Origin: Paracrocinitomix sp040880585
GTDB taxonomy: Bacteria; Bacteroidota; Bacteroidia; Flavobacteriales_D; Crocinitomicaceae
Length of the DNA: 64,000 nucleotides
NCBI GenBank assembly: GCA_040880585.1
Contig: JBBDID010000035.1
Span: 62,001 to 126,000 of the forward strand
Direction of reading: 5' to 3'
Part shown: positions 7,036 to 15,146 of the stretch, piece by piece
Layout: every line of letters begins with the position of its first letter
Position numbering within the stretch: the first letter of the stretch is position 1
Made by a program: the position numbers and the translations under genes
The notes under the pieces: generated by a model
Database searches by the model: none
Told to the model about the DNA's origin: nothing
What the model saw: the letters and a program-made list of their open reading frames with translations, nothing else

Positions 7036-7791
7036 CTATTGTGCCAACCAACCGCCATCCACTGTCATTGCGTGTCCGGTAACAAAAGAAGAGGCATCAG
7101 AACAAAGCCATATAACCGCCTCAGCTACTTCCTCAGGCTCACCCATTCGTCCAATAGGCTCCATGCTTTCAAACTGTTTTTCCACCTCTTTGTCTTTTCC
7201 GGTGAATCGATCAATCATTGGGGTTTTGATAACTCCCGGACAAACAGCGTTCACACGAATACCTGATTTGGCGTACTCCAATGCAGCATTTTTTGTTAAA
7301 CCAATCACTCCGTGTTTGGATGCTACATAGGCAGGGATTCCCGGAAATCCTACCAAACCAGCTATGGAAGAATTATTTACAATTGCTCCATTACCTTGTT
7401 TGAGCATTAACTCAATTTCGTATTTCATACATAACCACACGCCCTTAAGGTTTACTCCAATAGTGTGTTCCTAGTTTTCATTGGAACATTCGTGGGTTGG
7501 AGCAGTAGCTCCTTCTACACCTGCATTATTAAAGGCGTAATCCAATTTATCATATTTGTCAATGGTTTTTTTCATCAGCAACTGGATATCAACTTCACTG
7601 GACACATCACATTTTACAAAAAATGCTTCTCCGCCTGCCTTTTTGATTAAGTCAAGTGTTTCATTGTCTTCTACCCAATCGGCAATAACTACTTTCGCTC
7701 CTCTTTTTGCAAAGGCTATGGCAGTTGCTCTGCCAATACCGAAACTTCCTCCGGTTACGAGTGCTACTTTGTTATTCATTGTTTTTTCCAT
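7036..7791 (-). pseudogene. SDR-family oxidoreductase interrupted by an in-frame TAG
   Basis: One reading frame covers a complete short-chain dehydrogenase/reductase of about 250 residues. The N-terminal cofactor motif is TGGSFGIGRA, NNAG follows, and the catalytic Ser and YxxxK (AYVASKHG) are in the second half, ending in the usual VDGGW. The frame is broken by a TAG at 7471-7473, after SNEN. At this place homologues usually have Trp, so TGG to TAG explains it by one base change. The two pieces are in the same frame, so this is a nonsense mutation (or a sequencing error) and not a frameshift. The start was taken at the ATG at 7791; 7779 is also possible. Confidence 0.85.
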
Positions 7792-7891
7792 GATCGTTTT
7801 ATTTTTCACGAAACTACCATAACAGCGTATCGGAGAAAATAACGGTAGTCAGTTCAAAATATGATTTTGGACAGTCAAGACGGGTAGTGTG

Positions 7892-7975
7892 TGGTACGAG
7901 TGGGGTTGCATGGCACGAGCGGGACCCCGAAGTATCGGGACAGACTGCTCGCGCCGCAGGGAGAGAGCGTCAGGG
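7892..7975 (+). repeat. Compound REP-like element, copy 3
   Basis: Two REP-like starts follow each other (TGGTACGAGTGGGG at 7892 and TGGCACGAGCGGG at 7911). They are followed by a CCCGA-AGTA-TCGGG hairpin and a GTCAGGG end. It sits exactly where homology to the transposase stops. Confidence 0.55.
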
Positions 7976-8208
7976 ACGGCTTTAATATCTCTAACTAAAT
8001 CAGAAATAGCAATATTCGGTTTTATGCTTATTAATATATGTATATGGTCTGACACTCCTCCAATGGCATATACTTTTTGTTCTTTTCCATTTACAATTCC
8101 ACAGATGTATTTGTGTAATTCGTCTTTCCATTTTTTTTGAATTAGGTGTTGTCGCCCTTTTACCGAAAACACGATCTGTAAATATATTTGGGTATATGTG
8201 TTTGCCAT
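7976..8208 (-). pseudogene. IS200/REP-associated transposase, N-terminal fragment
   Basis: The first ~76 codons match the Y1 (HUH) transposase family: YTQIYLQIVFSVKGR at the start, and DHIHILI carrying the metal-binding H-x-H. After SDLVRDIKA the frame runs into a REP-like element and the remaining codons are unrelated, so the half with the catalytic tyrosine is missing. It cannot be active. Two GC-rich hairpins upstream (8235-8247 and 8278-8290) resemble the foldback ends of such elements. Confidence 0.82.
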
Positions 8209-8234
8209 TTTGTATTTATTTTGCCATTCATTTC

Positions 8235-8290
8235 GCCCCTACGGGGCTTTGGTTTTGTATTTTTTTATTATGATGCTGCCCCTCTGGGGC
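8235..8290 (-). repeat. Paired hairpins in the 5' flank of the transposase fragment
   Basis: GCCCC-TAC-GGGGC at 8235-8247 and GCCCC-TCT-GGGGC at 8278-8290 are perfect 5-bp stems with 3-nt loops. Subterminal hairpins are what IS200/IS605-type and REP transposases recognise. Confidence 0.5.
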
Positions 8291-8295
8291 TTCCC

Positions 8296-8421
8296 TCATT
8301 TCCCCTCCACTATTTTTATTTCTTCTTCCGTCAAATCGGAAAGTTGATAAACCAATTGGTCTATTTCGTTTTTAAGTTCAGTGAAGCTAACTGCAGAGCA
8401 ATTTAGTTCATAAATCCTTCG
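8296..8421 (-). pseudogene. Remnant of a restriction-modification-type C-terminus
   Basis: The minus strand reads LKNEIDQLVYQLSDLTEEE then IKIVEGK and a stop at 8296-8298. This pattern is the usual end of many type I/IIG restriction-modification and Eco57I-like proteins in Bacteroidota. The frame stays open only about 40 codons and no start or upstream domain is present, so it looks like debris from an older gene. A partly similar stretch occurs near 15270-15295. Confidence 0.45.
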
Positions 8422-8496
8422 GATCGGGGGGGAATGTGCAAAATAGCGTTGGCTAATCTTCTATTGTTATTTTCCAATTCTCAGTTTCTTTTTTCC

Positions 8497-8522
8497 AAAT
8501 ATCGTTTTCAAATATCGTTTTC
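8497..8522 (-). repeat. 13-bp tandem duplication that truncates the nuclease gene
   Basis: AAATATCGTTTTC occurs twice in a row (8497-8509 and 8510-8522), followed by a partial third copy. The duplication creates the TGA stop at 8508-8510. Removing one unit would restore an open frame to a TAG at 8453-8455. Confidence 0.85.
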
Positions 8523-9461
8523 AAATATTTTCTTGTATGGATTTTGAAAAATCTTCGGAACGTAGTCACTATCATTCATTAATGACCTATCGACCAAATA
8601 CAGATAATATTTAGTCTTTAATTGCTTTGCTTTTTCAACTTCATTTTTCGACCAGAAGAAGGCAATTTCGTTCCTATAAGATTTTACTTCAATGTATCGA
8701 TCATGAATGAACGAATCCAAGTCGTTGAATGATTGAATGTCATAGCCCGCATTCGTATATGTTTCGGCAATTCGCTCAATTTTGTTAAATTGCGGATGAT
8801 TCTTTAATCTATTTTGTTCATATTGCAACACAAAAAGTTCTCCCTGTTTCCCGGCTTCATCTTTTTGCTCAAGGCCCTTTCTCAATTGTTCAATAGGAAC
8901 TTTCCGTGTTTCTGGTTTTTCATGAAATTCGTAAACTACAGTTTTATGAAAGAATTCTGTGAAATTTGAATTGATAAGCAGGTGGTCAGGCACTGTTTGA
9001 TCTTGTTCTAAAAACTTCAATGATATCAACAAGTTACGAATGGAAAAAAGATCAAACTTGATCAAATAAGATTTTACATAGTATTGGTTCTGAGTATGGC
9101 CGAACTTCAAATTATCTTCATTGAAAAGGTGTTCTTTCAGCCCCGCATCTTTTAACTTTTGAAAAAGGCATTTGAAAAAATGAGTTTCCTGAAAGTAATC
9201 GGTTGAAGATTTAAAGTTGTTGGGGTCAAATGTTTTTTGATTCAGAAATATCTTGTCTTCTCTCAAATTAATAAAGGAAAGAAAGTCGAGCAAACTTATT
9301 ATTCCTTTAATTGATCGACTAATTGAAAATAAGTTTGAAGTGCAAAACCGTGTGAATTCTGAAACTCTAATTTCTTGATTTGGACTTAGAGCTTGAAATA
9401 GAACAAATCCCAATTCACGCTCATTTCCGAAATTATCATGCTTTAGTAGTTCTTCTAACAT
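8508..9461 (-). CDS. NO VEIN (DUF3883)-domain putative nuclease, C-terminally truncated
   Basis: 317 residues. The last ~120 form a DUF3883/NO VEIN domain with a PD-(D/E)xK-like layout: E208 in QGELFV, D241 in GYDIQSF, and E258-x-K260 in YIEVKSY, followed by the conserved FFWSKNEVEKA helix and YYLYLVDR. The first 200 residues are helical and unrecognised. A 13-bp tandem duplication makes an early stop. Without it the protein would gain about 14 residues beginning WKKETENWK, a plausible native end. It overlaps the helicase gene by 26 bp and ends the operon. DNA cleavage is inferred from the fold; whether the truncated form is active is uncertain. Confidence 0.8.
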   Translation of the reverse strand: MLEELLKHDNFGNERELGFVLFQALSPNQEIRVSEFTRFCTSNLFSISRSIKGIISLLDFLSFINLREDKIFLNQKTFDPNNFKSSTDYFQETHFFKCLFQKLKDAGLKEHLFNEDNLKFGHTQNQYYVKSYLIKFDLFSIRNLLISLKFLEQDQTVPDHLLINSNFTEFFHKTVVYEFHEKPETRKVPIEQLRKGLEQKDEAGKQGELFVLQYEQNRLKNHPQFNKIERIAETYTNAGYDIQSFNDLDSFIHDRYIEVKSYRNEIAFFWSKNEVEKAKQLKTKYYLYLVDRSLMNDSDYVPKIFQNPYKKIFENDI

Positions 9462-11430
9462 AATCTCGAATTATGGCTTTGATATCATTTTCCAGATCAA
9501 CGTCAAAATTCATGTTCTGACTAATCAAAGGAATTTCTTGACTTTCTAATAGTTCCAACATGCGTGTTTCTTTTTCGATCAGTCTCCTATGAATAGTCTC
9601 ATCAACTGAATTTTCGGAAAGAAGATAATGGTAATGGGTGACTACCCCAGGTTCCAAGCCAACACGGTGAATTCGGTCTTTCGATTGAATGAAATTTGCA
9701 GCATTAAATGTTCGTTCAAAATAGATTGCATGATGACAAGCTTTGTGTAGTGAAATGGATTCTGCAACGGCAAAAGGATTGGCAATTATTACTTTAAAGG
9801 GACAATCTTCTTGGTGGAATCTGCGAATGATCTTCTCTCTGGTTATGATCTCTTCCGGTAGATCATCTCTTTCTACTGGCACTTCCCCTATTAATACTTC
9901 TGATAGAATATCATTTGCAGCCAAATATTTTTGAAGATTTTTAATATTGCGGATGAACGTACCCCATAGAATTACTTTTTCATTGCTCTGAATTAGTTCC
10001 TTTACTTTATTCTTGACCAATTCAAATTTCTTTGGAACAGGTTCCAGCTCTTTATATCGCAATATCTTGTTAATGACTTCACTATCGTCAATATAGAGAT
10101 CATCCTGAATCCCTTGTTCCGCAAAGAAATATTCCAGTGGTTGCCTTAAAAGGTCAGGATTTGTAGCGGCTTGCATTAAACGAATAAACCTTGCCTTTGT
10201 GAGTTCAGCGGTTGCAGCAAGAACATTTTCGTTTTCTTCAAAGTAGCCAATATACTGGTTCTCAATAAAGTCATATATCTCCCGTTGAACCGGCCCCATT
10301 TGAATATAATCAGGTTCATGATCCTCAATAGGAGGGAGTCCAAGGTCACTTTTTTTAATACGAATGAAGAATGGAGATATATCATTGACGAGGCGCTCAA
10401 TTCTTGGATCAAACCGATTTTCAGACATATCCTTTAGCTGGAACACGTTAAAATTTATAACATCCTTGTCCGGCCAAATAAATTCATACAAATTATAAAT
10501 GTCTTCATAACCATTTGGAACAGGCGTTCCAGTCAGTACAACACGAGAATTACAATATTTTGCAAGTCCAAGTACTGATTCTGCCCAAACTCCACCATCA
10601 ACATTCTTAATCTTATGAGCTTCATCCAGAACAACCATTACTTTGTTATCTTCTCTTTCTAGAAAGTATCTTAGATTTTCAAGATTGAATGAAACGCTTT
10701 GATAAGACATCAAAGTTAGTTCCGGAGTGTCATCAATCGGTTCGATAGAAAGCAAATGATTTTCTCTTTCGTCCTTTCCTACACCTCCTGAAAGTCGTTT
10801 GGAGTTCGCTTCTCTTCCAAAACATTCTTTATATTCATCTTCCCATGGACCAAAGGAACTCAATGGCCCAATTATCAACAGCTTATTTACATACTTTGGG
10901 TTATCTTTCGGAAGATTTTTCAAATAAGTATATGCTCCATATACAACTGAGGTTTTTCCAGCACCCGGAACAGAGAAATTGCAGGAATTCTGTGAGAAAG
11001 CTAAATGAAAAGCTGCTAAGAACTGTTTTGGGTATAATGTCCGTGCGGGTAAATGCCTGTGTACGGAATCTTTGAATGCCTGAAATTCTGCTACGTCAAG
11101 ATCGTTATTCCAAATACCTCTTGCCTTTGCACTAAAAAGCTCAAAATTCTCAAGTTCCCTGTAATAATGGTCAAGTACTTCTTTGATCTCGGCAGAATCT
11201 GTTTGTTCAATCTTGTACTTTCTTAGGACTGTTTGAATTTTTTTTAATGTGTTATCTTTTTCCTTTTCTTCTCTGTATGGAACAGAAATTTGGCCATTTT
11301 CTAAAAAAGAAGACTTCAAGAAATCCTGAAAAAAGTACTTTGCCCTCCTGTTATTGAGAATAGCTTCTGTATCGCCAGTTATTATGAATTCATTTCTATC
11401 CTCATCTATATTTAGTTCGACACTGCTCAT
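9436..11430 (-). CDS. SNF2-type superfamily 2 helicase/translocase
   Basis: 664 residues with the SF2 motifs in order: Walker A VPGAGKT (154-160), DEAH (269-272) in VVLDEAHKIKN, TGTP (300-303), and motif VI QSKDRIHRVG (582-591). The spacing and the ERTFNAANFIQSKDRIHR segment fit SNF2/Swi2-like translocases. The first ~130 residues are a separate unrecognised region. The start overlaps the end of the ParB-like gene as ATGA (11427-11430), and the end overlaps the nuclease gene, so the three are translationally coupled. Expected role: ATP-driven movement on DNA to bring or license the nuclease. Confidence 0.88.
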   Translation of the reverse strand: MSSVELNIDEDRNEFIITGDTEAILNNRRAKYFFQDFLKSSFLENGQISVPYREEKEKDNTLKKIQTVLRKYKIEQTDSAEIKEVLDHYYRELENFELFSAKARGIWNNDLDVAEFQAFKDSVHRHLPARTLYPKQFLAAFHLAFSQNSCNFSVPGAGKTSVVYGAYTYLKNLPKDNPKYVNKLLIIGPLSSFGPWEDEYKECFGREANSKRLSGGVGKDERENHLLSIEPIDDTPELTLMSYQSVSFNLENLRYFLEREDNKVMVVLDEAHKIKNVDGGVWAESVLGLAKYCNSRVVLTGTPVPNGYEDIYNLYEFIWPDKDVINFNVFQLKDMSENRFDPRIERLVNDISPFFIRIKKSDLGLPPIEDHEPDYIQMGPVQREIYDFIENQYIGYFEENENVLAATAELTKARFIRLMQAATNPDLLRQPLEYFFAEQGIQDDLYIDDSEVINKILRYKELEPVPKKFELVKNKVKELIQSNEKVILWGTFIRNIKNLQKYLAANDILSEVLIGEVPVERDDLPEEIITREKIIRRFHQEDCPFKVIIANPFAVAESISLHKACHHAIYFERTFNAANFIQSKDRIHRVGLEPGVVTHYHYLLSENSVDETIHRRLIEKETRMLELLESQEIPLISQNMNFDVDLENDIKAIIRDYVRRTTKA

Positions 11431-12746
11431 GAGGATTTTTTCTTATGAACCTTAATCAGATTAGTGAATTCATACGTCATGTTGTTGATCTCTCTTACCA
11501 TTTTATAAACATCCTCATCTTCCAAGAAGGCCTTAACTTCGGTATTAAGTGAATCCAATTTAGCTTTCGCTCCTTCCAATAATTCTAGTGGAGCATTTTG
11601 TTTATTTATGTTGTCTAAAGCTTCACGGGACAACCCCATATTTCGTTTTAATTGTGCATCAGTTTTTTTTGCCCACCTGACATCACGCTGTTTTAGAAGA
11701 TCATCTAATGACATTCCAGGATTTTCCGCCCTATCTTTTTCAATAGAAGGCTCCTCAGCATTGATCGCATCAACGTTTTCAAAATGAGAATCACGGAATT
11801 TGTTCCATACATCTTCCTTGCTAAAGAAACTTCCTTTTTTACTTGTTTGACCTATGAAACGATAATCTTTAGAATCTCCACTGTCACTACCAGTTTGCTT
11901 GCCTCTGTTATAAATCCCTCTGATATAATCGAAATAGATCAGTTTAAGCTCGTTCAGGTCGCTCTCATCATAATTCCACTGAATTATCTTGGATTTATTT
12001 CCCGTATAGCGATTGAGATAGTTATTTAAATCAACAAATGCCCCTTCCGTTTTATCTAATCTCGTATAAATACCGGAATATCCGAGTTTATCTAAATAAT
12101 CGTCCATTAAATTCATGATCGACAAATACTCTTTAACCTTTGCTTCAGAGTCACCCATCATTTTGCCGATCTCTTTCTCATTAAATCGGTAACTGATCAA
12201 ATCTTTACATTTGAGGTATTTCTCAATTGCGTTGTAATCAACCTTTGCATCCTCACCCATTTGATAGGTGGTTTCGAGACGCATTATTTCTTTTGGATCA
12301 TCATCAAGGGATTCATCCAATACAACACCAAGGAAATAGACAGGACTTTCTTTTTTCTCTTGTGCTACTTTTCGAAGGATCATTGATCTCCTGTTCCCAT
12401 CAATTACAACGCCCTCTCGTGTAACTATACCGTATTCATTCTGACCCTGATCGAAAATACTTTTTTTCGTTATTTCATTAGCAGACTTATTTGACCTCCA
12501 AAGAAACTTTTCGATTAGTTCAATGCCTTTTTGGTCAGTAGCATCTATTTCAAACCCTGTTTCCTTGAAATGAGATTTTACTAGACTTGCAATCCTCCCG
12601 TTCCATTGATTATATACGAGATAATCAAGATCAATCTCATATACTGGCAACTTACGTTTCTTGCCTTTATAGTAAATGTCTTTGTGGCTGTACGGCTCCT
12701 TTGACTTTAACTTGTCAAAGTACTTAACTCTGCTTTGTTTATCCAT
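11427..12746 (-). CDS. ParB/Srx-fold protein of a putative restriction system
   Basis: 439 residues. The early NQWNGRI segment and the motif VVIDGNRRSMIL (residues 113-124) match the ParB/sulfiredoxin fold, where the DGxRR element contacts phosphate or nucleotide; ParB itself is a CTPase. A helical middle part (KEIGKMMGDSEAKVKEYLSI) looks like the ParB-type helix-turn-helix. The last ~100 residues are charged and helical. It starts 4 bp after the methyltransferase and overlaps the helicase start. There is no parA beside it, so it is more likely a DNA-sensing or loading factor of the modification/restriction operon than a plasmid partition protein. Function inferred. Confidence 0.72.
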   Translation of the reverse strand: MDKQSRVKYFDKLKSKEPYSHKDIYYKGKKRKLPVYEIDLDYLVYNQWNGRIASLVKSHFKETGFEIDATDQKGIELIEKFLWRSNKSANEITKKSIFDQGQNEYGIVTREGVVIDGNRRSMILRKVAQEKKESPVYFLGVVLDESLDDDPKEIMRLETTYQMGEDAKVDYNAIEKYLKCKDLISYRFNEKEIGKMMGDSEAKVKEYLSIMNLMDDYLDKLGYSGIYTRLDKTEGAFVDLNNYLNRYTGNKSKIIQWNYDESDLNELKLIYFDYIRGIYNRGKQTGSDSGDSKDYRFIGQTSKKGSFFSKEDVWNKFRDSHFENVDAINAEEPSIEKDRAENPGMSLDDLLKQRDVRWAKKTDAQLKRNMGLSREALDNINKQNAPLELLEGAKAKLDSLNTEVKAFLEDEDVYKMVREINNMTYEFTNLIKVHKKKSS

Positions 12747-12750
12747 ATCT

Positions 12751-14460
12751 TTACCTGTTTGCGATAAAAGTGATTTTATTGATTGCGTATAATGCGAACA
12801 ACTGCTTTAATGGCACAGAGTCTTTCTGTTTAAAGACCACAGTGCCATTTTGAGTAAATTGCTCCTCATCTATTTTCAGATCATCAATAATAGCAGCTAC
12901 TCTTTCAATAAGCTTTGTTGGTTCAAGATAATCTTCTGCTGACCGTTGTAACTCATACATTTTTTGCAGCGTATTCCCTTTAGCGATCTTTTCTGAAAAC
13001 CCATTATTAATAACTTCAATGAACCGATTTCCCTTTTTACAATTTTTTATTAGTTGTTCTAATTTCTGATGTAGGTTGTCTGGAAAATCGAAAGTTGGAA
13101 ATCCTTCCCCATTTCCATATTGCACAGAAGTAATCCACTTGTTCACGTCCTTCCCGTTTTGCTCAATATCATAGTTTGAAAGAGTTACTGTAATATTCCC
13201 ATCTTTGAAAGGATGTCGCCTGAATCTTGATCCTGTATTGCGTTTTGGTGGAGCTTTGAGTTTTTTGGCTGAAAAGGAATTTAAGTCATTATTTAGTATT
13301 AGATCAGGATCAAGTTGAACCAAGGGTTTTCTAATCTCATTCCAACCAAGCTCTTTTCTGAGTTGTTTTGCAAAAGCTTTGGCAACTGATGGACAAACTG
13401 CATTTCCAACAAGCCTCCATTTTGTTCCTTCACTGCCAATAAATTGATAGGTAATGGGAAATCCCATTATGCAAGCAGCTTCTCTTACGGTTGGTGTTCT
13501 ATACTGGCCATTCCCAATACGCCTGTACTCAGATTTGTAAATGATCGCCTCTCGGGAAGTTCCGATTTTTGTTGCAGTAATGGTTCTGCTTGGTCTATCT
13601 TCATTTTCTGGGAAAGACATTTTTCCCATATATGGATGGTTCGTTTTCAGAAATTTCGATTGTCTCCATTCGCATTCAAAAAGACCGGTATCATAAAAAT
13701 GGTCTGTCAGGTTATTCAGATTGATCTCTACCCAAGGATAATTGGGATCAGATACCTTTCTATAACTTTTAGTGCAATTCGGTTTAGGTAAATGCCCCTT
13801 TACTTGTTTAAGAGTTATCCATGACTTGAGTGTAGGATCAATTGAAATATCTTTTGTATTCAATGCTTGAGGGATAATTAATTTCTTTCGCTTAATTATC
13901 TCTCCGGATATTACCCGTTCTCTTGATTGTGGACTGCCATAGTCAGCAGAATTAATGATTTGCTGGTTTCCCGCGAGTTTTATAGCGACTTTTGATCTCC
14001 CGATCTTGTTTTTTGCTGCCCAATCTCCAAGACCTAATTCTTCAAAGGTGTATTCATTACCTAAATGTTTTATTGAGCTTGGAACATTCTCCATGAACCA
14101 TGCTTCAAGCTTAGAGCCATTCTTCCATTTCTTGACAGCAACTATTCTTAGAAAAATTTGAGTCAATGTAATTCCAGAAGTTTTATCGGCTTTACCTGAA
14201 ATGTTTGATGAAGAAAAAGTTACACATGGTGGGCTACCAATAATAACTTCAGTATCTGGTAGAGCTTCAATCTCATCTACTGAATGCTCAAAATCAAGAA
14301 CATTTTTCACAGAACTATTCAATCCGAAATTATGATTGAAAGTTTTTATCGCGGGTTCCCAATGGTCGATACCAAGCTTGATATCAAACCCTTGTTGTCT
14401 GAATCCCTCAGAGAATCCACCTGCTCCACAAAAAATATCTATGACTGCTGGCTTTCTCAT
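12751..14460 (-). CDS. DNA (cytosine-5) methyltransferase with long C-terminal extension
   Basis: 569 residues. C5-methyltransferase motifs: I, DIFCGAGGFSEGF (8-20); IV, GSPPCVTFSSS with catalytic C79; VI, ENVPS (124-128); VIII, YGSPQSRERV (174-183); X, VGNAV (351-355). The target-recognition region between VIII and IX is long. About 200 residues follow motif X (371-569) with no recognised domain, unusual because most enzymes stop soon after it. The start ATG overlaps the stop of a deleted vsr gene (ATGA), and the ParB-like gene follows after 4 bp. It should protect host sites from the linked nuclease. Target sequence unknown. Confidence 0.93.
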   Translation of the reverse strand: MRKPAVIDIFCGAGGFSEGFRQQGFDIKLGIDHWEPAIKTFNHNFGLNSSVKNVLDFEHSVDEIEALPDTEVIIGSPPCVTFSSSNISGKADKTSGITLTQIFLRIVAVKKWKNGSKLEAWFMENVPSSIKHLGNEYTFEELGLGDWAAKNKIGRSKVAIKLAGNQQIINSADYGSPQSRERVISGEIIKRKKLIIPQALNTKDISIDPTLKSWITLKQVKGHLPKPNCTKSYRKVSDPNYPWVEINLNNLTDHFYDTGLFECEWRQSKFLKTNHPYMGKMSFPENEDRPSRTITATKIGTSREAIIYKSEYRRIGNGQYRTPTVREAACIMGFPITYQFIGSEGTKWRLVGNAVCPSVAKAFAKQLRKELGWNEIRKPLVQLDPDLILNNDLNSFSAKKLKAPPKRNTGSRFRRHPFKDGNITVTLSNYDIEQNGKDVNKWITSVQYGNGEGFPTFDFPDNLHQKLEQLIKNCKKGNRFIEVINNGFSEKIAKGNTLQKMYELQRSAEDYLEPTKLIERVAAIIDDLKIDEEQFTQNGTVVFKQKDSVPLKQLFALYAINKITFIANR

Positions 14461-14609
14461 TCTTTTAAAATGAATTTAATTCTATCAACATAGCTATTTA
14501 AGTTGTTTTTTATTTCACATTCCCAAATGACCAGTGTTTTGGAAGTACTCTCCTTTTTAGGGATAGGAGCACGGCCATCACGTTGATATGTATTTGCTTG
14601 CGCTTTCAT
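14457..14609 (-). pseudogene. vsr mismatch endonuclease with internal deletion (50 codons left)
   Basis: The 50-codon frame joins the two ends of a Vsr protein. It begins MKAQANTYQRDGRAPIPKK, the N-terminal pattern of one Vsr group (RDGRAPIP then a Ser/Thr-rich stretch). After STSK it continues directly as TLVIWECEI, the C-terminal strand (VxVxWEC) of Vsr. About 80-100 residues with the catalytic core are missing, yet the frame is kept. Its stop overlaps the methyltransferase start. Vsr repairs T:G mismatches from deaminated 5-methylcytosine and normally accompanies C5-methyltransferases. It is almost certainly inactive, though translation may still couple to the methyltransferase. Confidence 0.75.
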
Positions 14610-14709
14610 TTACTTGGTTGAAACCAGAAGTTCCCTAATACCACACATTCCGGTTACTTTTACCCTATTTCAAACCATTCAAAACGTCTCAGCAAGTATT
14701 ACCAGGATA

Positions 14710-14939
14710 CTGCAAAGCTGATGCTAATTTCAGTAGGGCAGTGCTAATCTAATACATTCATGGTTAATTTCTTGCATCTGAACTCATTTTTTAGAAAAAT
14801 ACCGTAGTTTCCGCAAGGGTGAAAGATGCAAGATGTAAAGGGCCAAGAGCCAAGACACCCTTGCTTCATGGTTGTTTTCAATTGGTTTTTTGAAGGTTTA
14901 TATATGGCACGAGCGGGGCGCTCGCACCGACGTCAGGGG
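14710..14939 (+). repeat. Long direct repeat, copy 2 (~230 bp)
   Basis: The partner of 6796-7027, same orientation, about 90% identical by eye. It keeps the 9-bp inverted repeat (14813-14821 and 14856-14864) and the terminal REP-like palindrome. The 14610-15390 gap consists of this copy, a transposase fragment and REP debris; no intact gene is seen. Confidence 0.85.
14905..14939 (+). repeat. REP-like palindromic element, copy 4
   Basis: Near-perfect palindrome GGCACGAGCG-GGG-CGCTCGCACC followed by GACGTCAGGGG. It is the right end of direct repeat copy 2. Confidence 0.7.
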
Positions 14940-14963
14940 AACTTCTGCTCCGTAGGAGCGATA

Positions 14964-15143
14964 TTATTCAATCCATTCAAAAAGATATTTTTGATCGTAT
15001 TCAACATCAAATTTTTGTAGCAAATCCAAATATTCATCTTTAAATGTTTTCTTTTGATGATGTTGTTCTTGTTTGTTTATGTAAGCAATTACAGTATCTA
15101 ATTGTGATTGAGCGTAAGAAAAGGCACCAAAACCTTCTTGCCT
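14964..15143 (-). pseudogene. IS200/REP-associated transposase, C-terminal fragment
   Basis: The minus strand reads about 59 codons of the Y1 transposase C-terminus: QEGFGAFSYAQSQ with the catalytic tyrosine, then KKTFKDEYLDLLQKFDVEYD, ending LFEWIE and a TAA at 14964-14966. There is no N-terminal half. Just past the stop is a perfect hairpin, GCTCC-GTA-GGAGC (14947-14959), in the position of an element end. The order relative to the N-terminal fragment at 7976-8208 shows they are remains of separate copies. Confidence 0.75.
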
Positions 15144-15146
15144 GCT

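Noticed and set aside
6816..7330. Overlapping frames across direct repeat copy 1 and the SDR gene
   Set aside because: They read through the palindrome or antisense to the SDR gene and have no family features.
7471..7473. TAG in the SDR gene as a recoded amino acid
   Set aside because: Homologues have a common Trp there and a single base change explains it; no recoding element or suppressor tRNA is seen.
7036..7791. SDR as two separate genes or a frameshift
   Set aside because: Both pieces are in the same frame and together make one complete SDR, so a nonsense mutation explains it.
11427..12746. ParB-like protein as the chromosomal or plasmid ParB acting at the parS sites
   Set aside because: It has no parA neighbour, is about 50 kb from the sites and is embedded in the methylase operon; the DGNRR motif fits the broader ParB/Srx fold.
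8453..14609. Known DISARM or BREX system
   Set aside because: No DUF1998, PLD, PglX/PglZ or BrxC-like gene is present; only the C5 methylase and SNF2 helicase are shared with DISARM.
14826..15020. 64-codon frame in direct repeat copy 2
   Set aside because: It reads through the repeat and a REP palindrome, antisense to the transposase fragment.
7976..15143. One transposase gene split by insertion of the defence operon
   Set aside because: On the minus strand the N-terminal part would have to lie at the higher coordinates; it lies at the lower ones.
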